Shown in pieces: positions 8,033-15,281 of a stretch of 15,281 nt of DNA. Origin of the DNA: Stephanodiscus triporus (taxonomy: Eukaryota > Bacillariophyta > Thalassiosirophyceae > Thalassiosirales > Thalassiosiraceae); NCBI GenBank assembly GCA_036939755.1, contig JALLAZ010002121.1, forward strand, positions 1 through 15,281, given 5' to 3'. A program made the translations under genes and the position numbers. The notes beneath the pieces were generated by a model. It ran no database searches. It saw nothing but the letters and a program-made list of their open reading frames with translations, and was not told the DNA's origin. Position 1 is the first letter of the stretch. Each line of letters opens with the position of its first letter.

Positions 8033-8544
8033 TGTTTACATTGTAAAACTAGCAATGTTTACAAAACAGCTGGGATTCTGGCTACTGCAGAATGATTGCT
8101 TGTGTTTATGGCATATATAGCAAACATTGCTATCGTATAGGAAAGTAATGTTTACGACATGGGCAAAGACAGATCTGTGGACAAAACGTGACAAATGTTT
8201 ACTTGATGGGGATTGAAATATGTACCAAGCCGAAAATGAATGTGTACACAATGGAAAGTAATATTTATCACATGGCCAATGCCAGGGCTATGGGCAAAAC
8301 GTGACAAATGTTTACTTGATGGGGATTAAAATATGTACCAAGCAAAAAATGAATGTGTACACGATGGCATTAAGAATATTTGTGGGGTGGGTGAGATAGA
8401 CAGTTATAGAATAACAGGGGGAATATTTACATGATGGCATGGATAATGGCTGCGGAAAAAACATGGAATATGCTACAGGATGGGTAGCAAAAAAGGTTAC
8501 GAGTCACCAAATTGTTTACTGCATTGCATAACACTCTGTAAACA
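8033..8544. repeat. TGTTTAC-rich region, possible subterminal element region
   Basis: The heptamer TGTTTAC occurs on the + strand at 8033, 8056, 8149, 8196, 8309 and 8513, and inverted (GTAAACA) at 8538. One-base variants occur at 8103 (TGTTTAT) and 8424 (TATTTAC). This is far above chance for about 510 bp. Two of the sites come from the 113 bp tandem repeat, but the others are outside it. The last two form an inverted pair with an 18-nt loop. CACTA-type transposons are known to carry dense short motifs near their ends that bind the transposase. That this is such a region is inference; no terminal inverted repeat is visible. Confidence 0.6.
8141..8366 (+). repeat. Tandem 113 bp direct repeat, two copies
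   Basis: Copy 1 is 8141-8253 and copy 2 is 8254-8366. Both start with GAAAGTAAT and share a long, nearly identical central block (for example CAAAACGTGACAAATG followed by TTTACTTGATGGGGATT). Both end with AATGTGTACAC(A/G)ATG. The first 40 bp are more diverged than the rest. A degenerate continuation may follow at 8367-8460. Confidence 0.9.
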
Positions 8545-8546
8545 TA

Positions 8547-8711
8547 ATGGCTGAAACCCGATGGTTACGATCAGCTAATTCTGGGTTTCTGATGCAGAAC
8601 ATCAACGAAGATACTCAAGACGACATTGATGATACCAAGGACGCTACTCACGATGATGACATTGATGATCTTCATGGTTTCTTGTCTATGATTGGGTCTT
8701 TAAAAGACTAG
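8547..8711 (+). pseudogene. Small acidic ORF, possible gag/pol linker remnant
   Basis: A 54-codon ORF ending at TAG 8709-8711. Its second half is Asp/Thr-rich (DDIDDTKDATHDDDIDD), followed by a hydrophobic DLHGFLSMIG. Acidic linkers of this kind often separate the gag zinc knuckle from the protease in copia polyproteins. It lies about 630 bp before the copia protease motif but in a different frame, so it may be a remnant of the copia gag end. It is too short to stand as a gene, and no zinc knuckle is seen. Confidence 0.3.
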
Positions 8712-8824
8712 GCTGTGGGATTATTGGTGCCCACTTCAGCCTTATCTTTTGTCAAATCCAACGTCATTTCTTTGATCAACACTTCTATGCCCTTCTCTTC
8801 CTTCTCGTCACAAATTTTGAGTGG

Positions 8825-9448
8825 ATGACTATCGAAATTGTGTTGCCACTCAAATATGGCTTACACCTCTTGATATCTAATATTGCTATTCACCCAAAAC
8901 GTGTCTCTCGATCAACCTCACGGGTGCGTTGTCGCCGGTTGTGTGGACGTCATTCTAAATTCAAGACCCGTCGGGTACATCGCCGTCACACTAAACACAA
9001 GACTAGACCGGTTCACTTCAATGGTTGGGGTTCTTACTCGGATTCTCCGCCACATTGGGGAGAACTTTTACAATGTTTTGTTCGGCCACCAAGGGTTTGC
9101 ACACGCGAACATGCATTTGACATCTTGTGGGAAGAAATACAGTGGGAACGGCTCCTACAAGATTTTCTCTGCCATCACGATCCAAGCACCATTATGAGCG
9201 CTATGATCATGTCATATCTCCCTTCTTTGGTGGGCACTTGCAAAGAAGGAATTATCTCTACCCAAATCAAAAGGGCCTTCATTTCTTCAATCGATTCTCC
9301 TCGCTGCCTTTCAAGTTCAATGATTCAGTCCAACATTATTATTGATACGGGTGCATCGGTTTGCATCTCCCCCCATCGATCTGATTTTCTCACATATCAC
9401 CCAAGCCAGATGAAAATCAAAGACCTATCCTCTTCGAATGAAGTTTAA
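8825..9448 (+). pseudogene. Copia gag-end/protease segment, cut by a stop
   Basis: The frame carries the retroviral-type aspartic protease motif IIIDTGASVCIS. The DTGA codons are at 9344-9355, residues 174-177 from the nominal ATG, and are followed by HRSDF. The protease works as a dimer to process the polyprotein. The roughly 170 residues before it are Arg/His/Ser-rich and not recognisable as gag, so they may be degraded sequence. The frame ends at TAA 9446-9448, but the same frame continues without a shift into the next segment. The TAA is therefore a nonsense mutation inside one polyprotein and not a natural end. Confidence 0.8.
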
Positions 9449-11851
9449 GGTGAAGGTATCATCCGCTGGACAATGCAAGACGTCAACGGGCAGCCAGTTG
9501 ATATTGAACTTCTTGCATACCATATTCCTTCCGCAGAAGTACGTCTCTTAAGCCCTCAAGTAATGTTCGACACGTTCGGTGGGCAAGGTCATATGACTGG
9601 AACTGGTATTAATTTCACATTGTCTGATGGCAGTAGATTCTCTGCAAGTCTTTGTCCAAGAAGTAATCTACCTCTAATACCTCTCGCACTTCAACCATCG
9701 CGAAATTTTAGGAATGAAGCTTTTGGCTATACACTTCCCCACGTACAAGCCATCCACGACACAAAATCACTTCTTAGTCAAGAAAATACGAATCTATCAA
9801 GTCCTCAAAAAGAACTTCTTCTATGGCATCAACGATTGTCTCACGCTTCTCTCGACTGGATTCAAATGTTAATGCGAGACAGAAAATTTCTATCAACCAC
9901 TAATACTGATTCATCGTTGCATTCAGGACCTTTCATCAAGACTAAAAGTCGTGCGCCAGTGTGTGATGCATCGAAACTGAAGTGCTCGGCTTGCTTGTGT
10001 GCAAAAGCATCAGTTCGTTCCCCTTCAAGCCAATCTCCTCGTCACAGTCAAAAGATGTTAATCCTCAAGACAAACCATCTCCTTCCTGGCGATTGTATCT
10101 CCGCCGATCATCATTTTTCCCCGATCCAAGGACGTTTACTTCACACGTTTGGTAGAGAGCGTACAGGATATACTTGTGGGAGTCTTTTTGTCGACCACGC
10201 AAGTGGTAAAATATTCAATTTTCCTCAATACTCAACGAATGCCTCTGAGACGGTTCGGAGTGCTCAGAGACTCGAGTCAATGGCAAACGACGAAGGGTTC
10301 AAAATCAAAAGCTTCCATTCGGACAACGGTATTTTTGAAAAATCTGAATTCAAGGACCACTGGGAACGTAATCATATCAAGTATTCTTTTGGTGGGGTTG
10401 GTGCAAAACATCAGAACGGCATTGCCAAGCGGAACATAAAAACCGTTGCTCAATGGGCACGCGCCAACATGCTTCATCTGGCAATGCATTGGCCTCAACA
10501 TGCAAGCTCAACCTTTTGGCCTCAAGCAATTGACTATGCGGTTTGGGTATTCAATCGTATGCCTAATACAACAACGGGGATAACACCAAACGAGTTATGG
10601 TCCTCCGTCAGAGGTGATTCGGGTACCCAACTTTCAAGAACACATGTCTTTGGCTGTCCGGTGTATGTGCTCGATGCCGATCTTCAAGATGGCAAGAAAA
10701 ACCCAAAATGGAATCCTCGTGCGCGTCTTGGTCTTTTTCTTGGATTCTCAGAAAATCACTCATCCCAAGTCCCGCTGGTTTTGAACGTCGACACGGGGAA
10801 GATATCACCACAATTCCATGTGATATTTGACGACAAATTTGCTACTGTTCATTCTTTGCCAAGTAATCAGCCTCTTGCGGAACAATGGACAAATATTTTT
10901 CGTCTGGGTCGTGAATGCTTTCTCGACGTCGATTATGATGAGAATGATAATCCAATCCTTCCGCCGCTTACAGATATCATCAAATCGTACGCGCGTGCCA
11001 GGGCTGACCAAAAAGAACTCCAACCACCGCGTCCGCAGGCTTCTGACGCGTTTCGTTCGACGGATCAAGATAATATTATGGAGGGACCTTGGGTGGGTTC
11101 TCCAATAGGCGATTCAAAGGGAGATAACAATAATGATGGTTTTCAAGACAGTTCTCTACCTCCAAACATGGTTCCAGAGGGAGTTCCAGCAGATGGAGGA
11201 GCTACCGCCTCCACCAACACAATCGTCAACAATCAAGTTGATGCACCCCCTCCTGCTAATCCAAATAATCACCCTCGACGAAATGTTGGTACATATAAAG
11301 ATGGCCCTGCCAAAATTCGCAAATTTCCTATTGATGGTGAATCGTACGAATTTGCATTCAACGTCAAGGTCATAAATGAGTGGGAGCATCCAATTCCATC
11401 CGTGCTCAATAAAGGTCGCATTACTACAGAATATCACCCAAATCAGAAAATAAGCAAAGAATCCATTGCTGAGTGTTATCTGCTACAAGAACCATGGTTT
11501 GATGATCCAACGTGTGTTTCGGCAATAAACGATATTTTTTTATTAGACTCTTGGGAATCTGAAGGGTACTATTTCAATGACATCTACGACCCACGACTTC
11601 TTGCAGCCCGTACCAAATCATCTAAATACAACAAAGATAATCCTTCCTTTGATTCAGCTACAAGAGGTCCTTTCCAAGACGAGTTTTGGCAAGCCATGCG
11701 TGTCGAGTTAAACACTCTGATAAATGAATTTGACTGCTGGGAATATGTTCCAAACCCCGGCCGCAATGTGTTACCAAGTACTTGGGCTTTCAAAATCAAG
11801 CGTTATCCAGATGGGCGCGTAAAGAAATTCAAAGCTAGATTTTGTGCATGA
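9449..11851 (+). pseudogene. Copia integrase and RT start (pol, broken)
   Basis: Same frame as the protease segment; the first ATG after the stop is at 9473, and residues are counted from there. A GAG-pre-integrase HHCC zinc site is clear: H119-x4-H124 (WHQRLSH) and C171-x2-C174. The integrase core has D211 (ISADHHF) and D284 (FHSDNG). In the third motif the expected NG-x-A-E reads NGIAKR, so the catalytic Glu is Lys319 (AAG). Copia C-terminal landmarks follow: NRMPNTTTG, the FGCPVYVLD block and RARLGLFLGFS (416-426). An acidic, Pro/Asn-rich linker (about 480-610) precedes the reverse transcriptase start (DEFWQAMRVEL, 735-745; WAFKIKRYPDG). The frame ends at TGA 11849-11851 in the conserved KARFCA-R position, probably CGA to TGA. 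Encoded proteins would have inserted cDNA into the host genome; this copy cannot. Confidence 0.92.
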
Positions 11852-12264
11852 GGCAACAGACAGCAGGAAGGTATTGACTACTTTGAAACATGGGCTCCTG
11901 TTGTTCAATGGTCCACCGTTCGCATAGTCATGATATTAGCTGCAAAGCTAGGGTTGATTTCAGTGCAATGTGATATTACTGCAGCTTTTATTCATGGGCG
12001 TGTTACTTCACCAACCAAGAGGTTTTCACAGAGGAAATGGCGATGAGGTGCTCAAACTCAAGCGCACACTCTATGACTTGAAGCAGTCTCCTCGCTACTT
12101 CTTTGAATACTTTACTGAACGTCTTCTTCGACAAGGGCTCACTGCTTCAAAATTTGATCCCTGCTTGTTCATGAGCAAAACACTCATTGTCATCATTTAT
12201 GTCCATGATATATTGATCTATGGCGAAACAGAAGAGGACATAAATGACTTTATTGAGCGCATGA
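11852..12264 (+). pseudogene. Copia reverse transcriptase palm, frameshifted
   Basis: Straight after the TGA the same frame reads on with GIDYFETWAPVVQWSTVR and the RT motif A (CDITAAFIHG, the first catalytic Asp). Near 12000-12020 the reading moves to the frame of 11970-12287, which begins with HQPRGFHRG. Some codons normally found between these blocks are missing, so a small deletion caused the shift. RT motifs continue: KRTLYDLKQSPR (Gly to Asp in the usual LYGLKQ) and the active site IIYVHDILIYG. There the first Asp of YVDD is His (CAT at 12204-12206). A second one-base-type shift occurs at about 12264. Confidence 0.88.
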
Positions 12265-12733
12265 GAAGAAGTTGCTCTCCATCGTGAAGGTACAGCTGAG
12301 GGATTTCTCAGGGTAGATATTCAGAGAAACGGAAATACAATCACTCTCAAGCAAAAAGGTTTGACTAAGCGTATCATCAGTGCTTTAGGTCTTGACTCCA
12401 GGATGAGTGCTTCCGTCGAAACACCTGCTGAAAAAGCAGCATTGGGACGTGATGTCGATGGCCCTGTTGCTAGTGGTTCTATCAACTATCCCAGTGTGGT
12501 TGGCATGTTTCTCTATCTCAGACACAGTCGCCCTGATATATCCTTTGCCACCCATCAATGTGCTCGGTACACACACTCTCCGAAACAAAGCCATGAAATT
12601 GCTCTGATTCAAATTGGCCGCTACCTCAAAGGCACACTTGATAAGGGTCTTATATTGACCCCAAGCGACTCTTTGAACATAGACTGTTATCCAGATGCTG
12701 ATTTTGCTGGTCTGTGGAATAGAGATGACAAAC
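12265..12733 (+). pseudogene. Copia RT thumb and truncated RNase H
   Basis: From GAA at 12265 the third frame continues the protein with EEVALHREGTAEGF, KQKGLTKRIISALG, the copia block SRPDISFATHQCARY and the connection domain (IGRYLKGTLDKGLIL). It then reaches the start of RNase H (YPDADFAGLWNRDD, with its first acidic residue). Homology stops at 12733. The other RNase H acidic residues and the 3' LTR are absent. The following 25 codons of open frame (to 12816) are antisense helicase sequence and not copia. Confidence 0.88.
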
Positions 12734-13686
12734 ACTGGTTCTTGTCCAATAAAGAGCACTATTCTTTGGGTGTGGCACATCATGTGTCATGTCAATTGTT
12801 TTTACTCAGCTTGTAGCAACGTAGAGTAATCCGGGTTGTTGTTGCTCAGTCTTTCTTATATCCCCTGGATCTATGATCAAGTGCCGAAACTGGTCCTTTT
12901 TGTCAAATCCTGCCTCGAAGCCCTGAAATTTGTTACCCAGCATGCTGAAACCAATTGGCAGTATGTTACCAAGCAGCATGTTTTTTTGCACAGTAGGGTT
13001 TTCATTGGGATAGGTACATGCTAATGCCAGTCTGGGTTAGAATCATTTGAAAAAAGAAAAAAATTCATGGTATGAATATTTTTCTTACTCACTGTTCTGT
13101 GTAGTGTATCCCATGGAGCTACGTTGGAGGGTAATTTCAGGTTTGGAAAATCTACTATATACTACATAGTTTGGCAAGTGGTACTGTTGTTTGTAATCAT
13201 TTGGCCCAACAGGTCTGTCTTTATAGTCATCTCAACCACATATGCTATGGCTCCGTTAAATAATCCAAATTGTGGGAGGAAGTTAACCATTGAGTTTGAA
13301 ACTCTCGCACCAACACATATGTCTGTGTGTTTAATATACTTTGCATGGTCGAAATGACTCATGCATGCACATGATTCCTGTTTTTCTTTGGTGAGTCTCT
13401 TTGTGTCATATGTGCAATCAAGCCTTGCAATTGGATTATTTTTGTGTTTGGACATGTGTATAAGCATTTCTTGATTTTTCAAGTCTTCATCTGCATTGTT
13501 GGCAAATAGCCACATAGTTTTCTCATCGTTTTCCAATTTGCTCTTAAAATCTTCATCGTAATTGATAAGGTGCAATATTGAAAGTATATATGCATCCTCC
13601 CTCAATGGCTTGCCTGTGTGTAACCTTCCAAGTAGGTTGCAGAATGCCACAGTTTTAACCATGTAATTTTTCTGAAGGGAAAACAC
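12734..13686 (-). pseudogene. Pif1-like helicase, degraded C-terminal half
   Basis: Read on the - strand, 13686 down to 13162 gives FCNLLGRLHTGKPLREDAYIL, then MWLFANNADEDLKNQEML, PIARLDCTYD and DICVGARVSNSMVNFLPQFGLFNGAIA. These are the helicase domain 2 blocks of Pif1-family proteins of the expanded diatom type. Near 13151-13170 the frame breaks; the neighbouring frame continues with DFPNLKLPSNVAPWDTLH. After an intron (13021-13092) comes THVPIPMKT and a Cys-rich patch. Near 12928-12936 a second indel removes the His of the usual T-x-H-K-x-Q-G motif, leaving KFQGFEAGFDKKDQF. LLYVATS is followed by TGA (12806-12808) where Arg of helicase motif VI is expected. The family tail HPKNSALYWT then reaches the copia junction. 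Pif1 enzymes are 5'-3' DNA helicases. The N-terminal Walker A/B half is not seen. Function is lost. Confidence 0.85.
13021..13092 (-). other. Relic intron, 72 nt, in helicase pseudogene
   Basis: On the - strand the donor ACA|GTGAGT starts at 13092 and the acceptor CATTAG ends at 13021. A TTCTAACCC branch-site match lies close to the acceptor. Removing it joins DTLHRT to HVPIPM in phase 0, which is the expected continuity of the helicase family. Confidence 0.75.
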
Positions 13687-13690
13687 TGTT

Positions 13691-13712
13691 TCTGTCTCTG
13701 TCTCTGTCTCTG
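13691..13712. repeat. TCTGTC microsatellite
   Basis: TCTGTC repeated three times and then TCTG. On the - strand it lies just before a TCCCTTCAG string (ending at 13672), a possible 3' splice acceptor for the helicase. The repeat may therefore be intronic. Confidence 0.8.
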
Positions 13713-14140
13713 GGTGTGAGTTTGGTGTGGGTGTGGGGTAAGAGTAACTGTTGACTTTGATGATTGATCAGTGAAGAATGTAGGTTGAAAAGACAGTCCA
13801 AGAACACCACCATTCCAAATATCTTTCCTTGCAAATTTCAACGTATTCAAGCCCTGAAAATGCTGGTGTGGCCATGGTTGATTGTTGTGAAGGATGTGGC
13901 AGTTTGCAAGTGTATGAATACACATCGAAGTGACAGTCAAACATCATGCTACATTTCATACCCTTGAAAAATATTCAGATCCTGAATTTTTTCCAGTGCC
14001 ATTTACCACAGACTCCCATCTGTGTGCAACAAAAAATCTCATGCCACCTCAATAAGAACATAAAGAGACACTAGAGTATTCTAGAGTACAAAAGTACAAT
14101 TTCCTTTCTCAAAAATGAGAAAAGATTCTCGGACACAGAG
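13713..14140. other. Gene-free, AT-rich stretch
   Basis: Short ORFs here (up to about 112 codons on the - strand, 13602-13940) show no family signature. They may be degraded helicase upstream sequence, but I cannot align them by eye. The one clear structure is a 7-4-7 inverted repeat, TTTCTCA (14105-14111) with TGAGAAA (14116-14122). Confidence 0.4.
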
Positions 14141-14420
14141 ATGACTCAAAAAGGGGGGATTTGCTCCCGCCCCCCCCAACCATCGCGTGCCTCATGACAG
14201 CACGACACGAACACAAATCCCGCCCCCTTGAGGCCACGTCCGTCCGTGTTCGGCTCCTCACCCGCCGTGGGTCATGACGTCATGCTCTATGGGGTCAGAC
14301 GCGATGGCGTGTTCTTTTTGGGGGCTGTCATTGGCCTTGCGCCGCCACTGCCACAGTCATCGTTGCATCGACGCCCCCCGATCATAGGGAGGCTCGTCCG
14401 CCTGATGTACACAACTCTAC
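14141..14420. promoter_or_regulatory. GC-rich patch with a CRE-type palindrome
   Basis: Base composition turns sharply GC-rich after about 14150, with C-runs such as 14170-14177. Within it CATGACGTCATG (14273-14284) is a perfect 12 bp palindrome containing TGACGTCA, the binding core of CREB/ATF-type bZIP factors. TGACGT elements are known to mediate CO2/cAMP-responsive transcription in the diatom Phaeodactylum tricornutum. No gene is clearly attached, so the regulatory reading is inference. Confidence 0.4.
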
Positions 14421-14520
14421 GATGTATGTGCCGCGAGAAGATTTTTTTGAGCGGAGGGAGAATTCCATTTTTAACAACTTCAACATCTTTTTTGCGAAGC
14501 AACAGTTTCACCAGTAATTA

Positions 14521-14960
14521 AGTATCTAAATAATAGTTTATTTACTGGGTCTTATTAAACATTCGCGCCCCTCACCACCCCTCGGACGACACAGTGACAG
14601 CCAGACCGTAAATTGTAAAATAGGAGTACTTACAGTATTTTCGAACCCCGCCAATTTTCAGCGTCAAAAAGAATTGCGCGATGCACTTAGTCGATTCATC
14701 TGAATCGCTGCTCCGTAAATTGATCCCCCCCTGCGATCGATCAATACCGCTTCATCAATAGCTGGCCCCTACTGTGCAAACTAAGGGCGTGCGCATTCTT
14801 CACACCCTGACGAATATCTGTGCCAAAATTGCACAGTAGAGACCATCATGCCAGCATCCTCTACAACTGTCTTGGACACAGGCATGGTGCACCAACGATG
14901 CGCTGTGTCTTTAAATAGCTAATAAATAGTAAAAACAAGTATATTCTCTAGTTTTAGCGA
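14521..14960. other. Gene-free stretch with an 11 bp inverted repeat
   Basis: No credible ORF or RNA gene. CTACTGTGCAA (14769-14779) is the exact reverse complement of TTGCACAGTAG (14829-14839), enclosing 49 bp. AT-rich strings near 14910-14950 (TTTAAATAG, AATAAATAG) could be core promoter elements for something further right, but this is weak. Confidence 0.5.
14769..14839. repeat. 11 bp perfect inverted repeat, 71 bp overall
   Basis: The arms are 14769-14779 and 14829-14839. No target-site duplication is visible at the flanks (GGCCC before, AGACC after), so it may be a hairpin or the relic of a very small MITE. Confidence 0.7.
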
Positions 14961-15035
14961 CATAGACACCATAGACTTGTTGCGTAGCATGTTGGATGAT
15001 TGTTGTGTGGGGCGGTGCCGGGGGGGGGGGGCACC

Positions 15036-15185
15036 ATGGCGGCCGTGGGACGACTGCGGCCGTCATGGTTGGGGTGTGTGTTTTTTTTACCTAGCTTCTG
15101 CCTAGCTAATCGCGTGTCAGAAGTCCCACAACCCCAAAACCAACCAAGAACCAGCCACTGTCCGACCAAATATCTCCGTCAATAA
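15036..15185 (+). CDS. Doubtful small ORF, signal-peptide-like N-terminus
   Basis: A 49-codon ORF starting in a near-ideal Kozak context (GGCACCATGG) and ending at TAA 15183-15185. Its first residues (MAAVGRLRPSW, then LGCVFFLPSFCLA) have the basic-then-hydrophobic pattern of a signal peptide, with a possible cleavage after CLA. The rest is Pro/Gln-rich. A 12-G run (15020-15031) ends just before the start. It could be chance, or the first exon of a gene continuing beyond the window. I see no homology. It is reported only because context and peptide pattern agree. Confidence 0.15.
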   Translation: MAAVGRLRPSWLGCVFFLPSFCLANRVSEVPQPQNQPRTSHCPTKYLRQ

Positions 15186-15273
15186 CGGTCGGATGGGGAC
15201 ATTTGAAGTTCCCATCCTGTGCGCATGCACGGTCGGAAGACCTCTGCGCTGTATGAACGAATGATTCGTTCAT
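15161..15273. repeat. Cluster of palindromes and ACGGTCGGA repeats
   Basis: ACGGTCGGA occurs at 15185-15193 and 15229-15237, and its inverted core TCCGACC at 15161-15167. GGATGGG (15191-15197) pairs with CCCATCC (15211-15217). At 15253-15273 ATGAACGAAT, one G, then ATTCGTTCAT form a perfect 10-1-10 palindrome close to the window edge. Several inverted elements within 113 bp suggest an element end or a regulatory cluster. Confidence 0.65.
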
Positions 15274-15281
15274 CTTGGGGT

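Larger units (their letters stand above)
8825..12733 (+). mobile_element. Degenerate Ty1/copia retrotransposon fragment
   Basis: The order protease, GAG-pre-integrase, integrase, reverse transcriptase and RNase H start defines a Ty1/copia element; Ty3/gypsy has integrase last. The sequence type resembles the copia elements of diatoms. The left limit is uncertain: gag with its Cys-His knuckle is not recognisable and the segment may begin near 8547. The right limit is sharp, because RNase H stops after its first acidic motif at about 12733, where antisense helicase sequence begins. No LTR pair, primer binding site or polypurine tract was found. Stops, frameshifts and lost catalytic residues show that this copy is dead. 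Confidence 0.9.

Noticed and set aside
8036..8251. 71-codon ORF on the - strand
   Set aside because: It overlaps the TGTTTAC field and the 113 bp tandem repeat, and its peptide shows no family pattern.
8883..9197. 104-codon ORF considered as copia gag
   Set aside because: It has no Cys-Cys-His-Cys knuckle or other gag feature, and it overlaps the frame that leads into the protease.
12385..12783. 132-codon ORF on the - strand
   Set aside because: It is antisense to the copia reverse transcriptase/RNase H region, has no motif of its own, and runs across the copia-helicase junction.
13602..13940. 112-codon - strand ORF as the upstream part of the helicase
   Set aside because: I could not match its peptide to helicase motifs I-IV. 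It runs through the TCTGTC microsatellite, so it is more likely intron or degraded sequence.
14228..14521. 97-codon + strand ORF and overlapping 74-codon - strand ORF
   Set aside because: Both come from GC-rich sequence where open frames are common by chance. Neither peptide has a recognisable domain, and they overlap on opposite strands.
14600..14720. GGGGTTCGA on the - strand resembles a tRNA T-arm
   Set aside because: No 5 bp T-stem, anticodon arm or acceptor pairing could be built around it.

Overview
The window looks like repeat-rich nuclear DNA of a unicellular stramenopile, most likely a diatom. This is an inference from gene content. There is a large transposase of the Plavaka/CACTA kind, a Ty1/copia polyprotein of the diatom type, and a degraded Pif1-like helicase whose C-terminal half matches a family I know to be greatly multiplied in diatoms. 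There are also two short spliceosomal introns (98 and 72 nt) with GT-AG ends and CTAAC branch sites. I see no bacterial operon layout, ribosome binding sites, rRNA or tRNA.

Left part (1 to about 8546). Four intact reading frames lie close together. An unrecognised + strand ORF runs in from the left edge (to 1002). It converges on an intact 988-codon transposase-like gene on the - strand (1117-4083). That gene diverges from a 405-codon + strand gene (4371-5588). A two-exon + strand gene of 469 codons follows (6242-7749, intron 6744-6841). Between and after these genes are unusual repeats. Seven near-identical palindromic 28-29 bp units follow the 405-codon gene. A single hairpin with the same core and geometry follows the 469-codon gene. 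An 8-4-8 hairpin lies in the divergent promoter. A 0.5 kb stretch rich in the heptamer TGTTTAC contains two copies of a 113 bp tandem repeat. I read this whole part as one large multi-gene DNA transposon whose left end is outside the window. The accessory proteins have no function I can name.

Middle part (about 8547-12733). This is a decayed copia retrotransposon in + orientation. It keeps protease (DTGA), GAG-pre-integrase, integrase, reverse transcriptase and the start of RNase H. It carries two in-frame stops, two frameshifts, a Lys in place of the catalytic integrase Glu, and His in place of the first Asp of YVDD. No LTRs are visible. It ends abruptly inside RNase H, fused to the tail of the next element.

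Right part (12734-15281). The C-terminal half of a Pif1-like helicase lies on the - strand (13686 down to 12734). It is broken by a nonsense codon and at least two indels, but still has a recognisable 72 nt intron. From about 13690 onward I find no convincing gene. That stretch holds a TCTGTC microsatellite, a GC-rich patch with a 12 bp palindrome containing the CRE core TGACGTCA, several perfect inverted repeats, a 12-G run, and one very weak small ORF with a Kozak-like start and a signal-peptide-like N-terminus.
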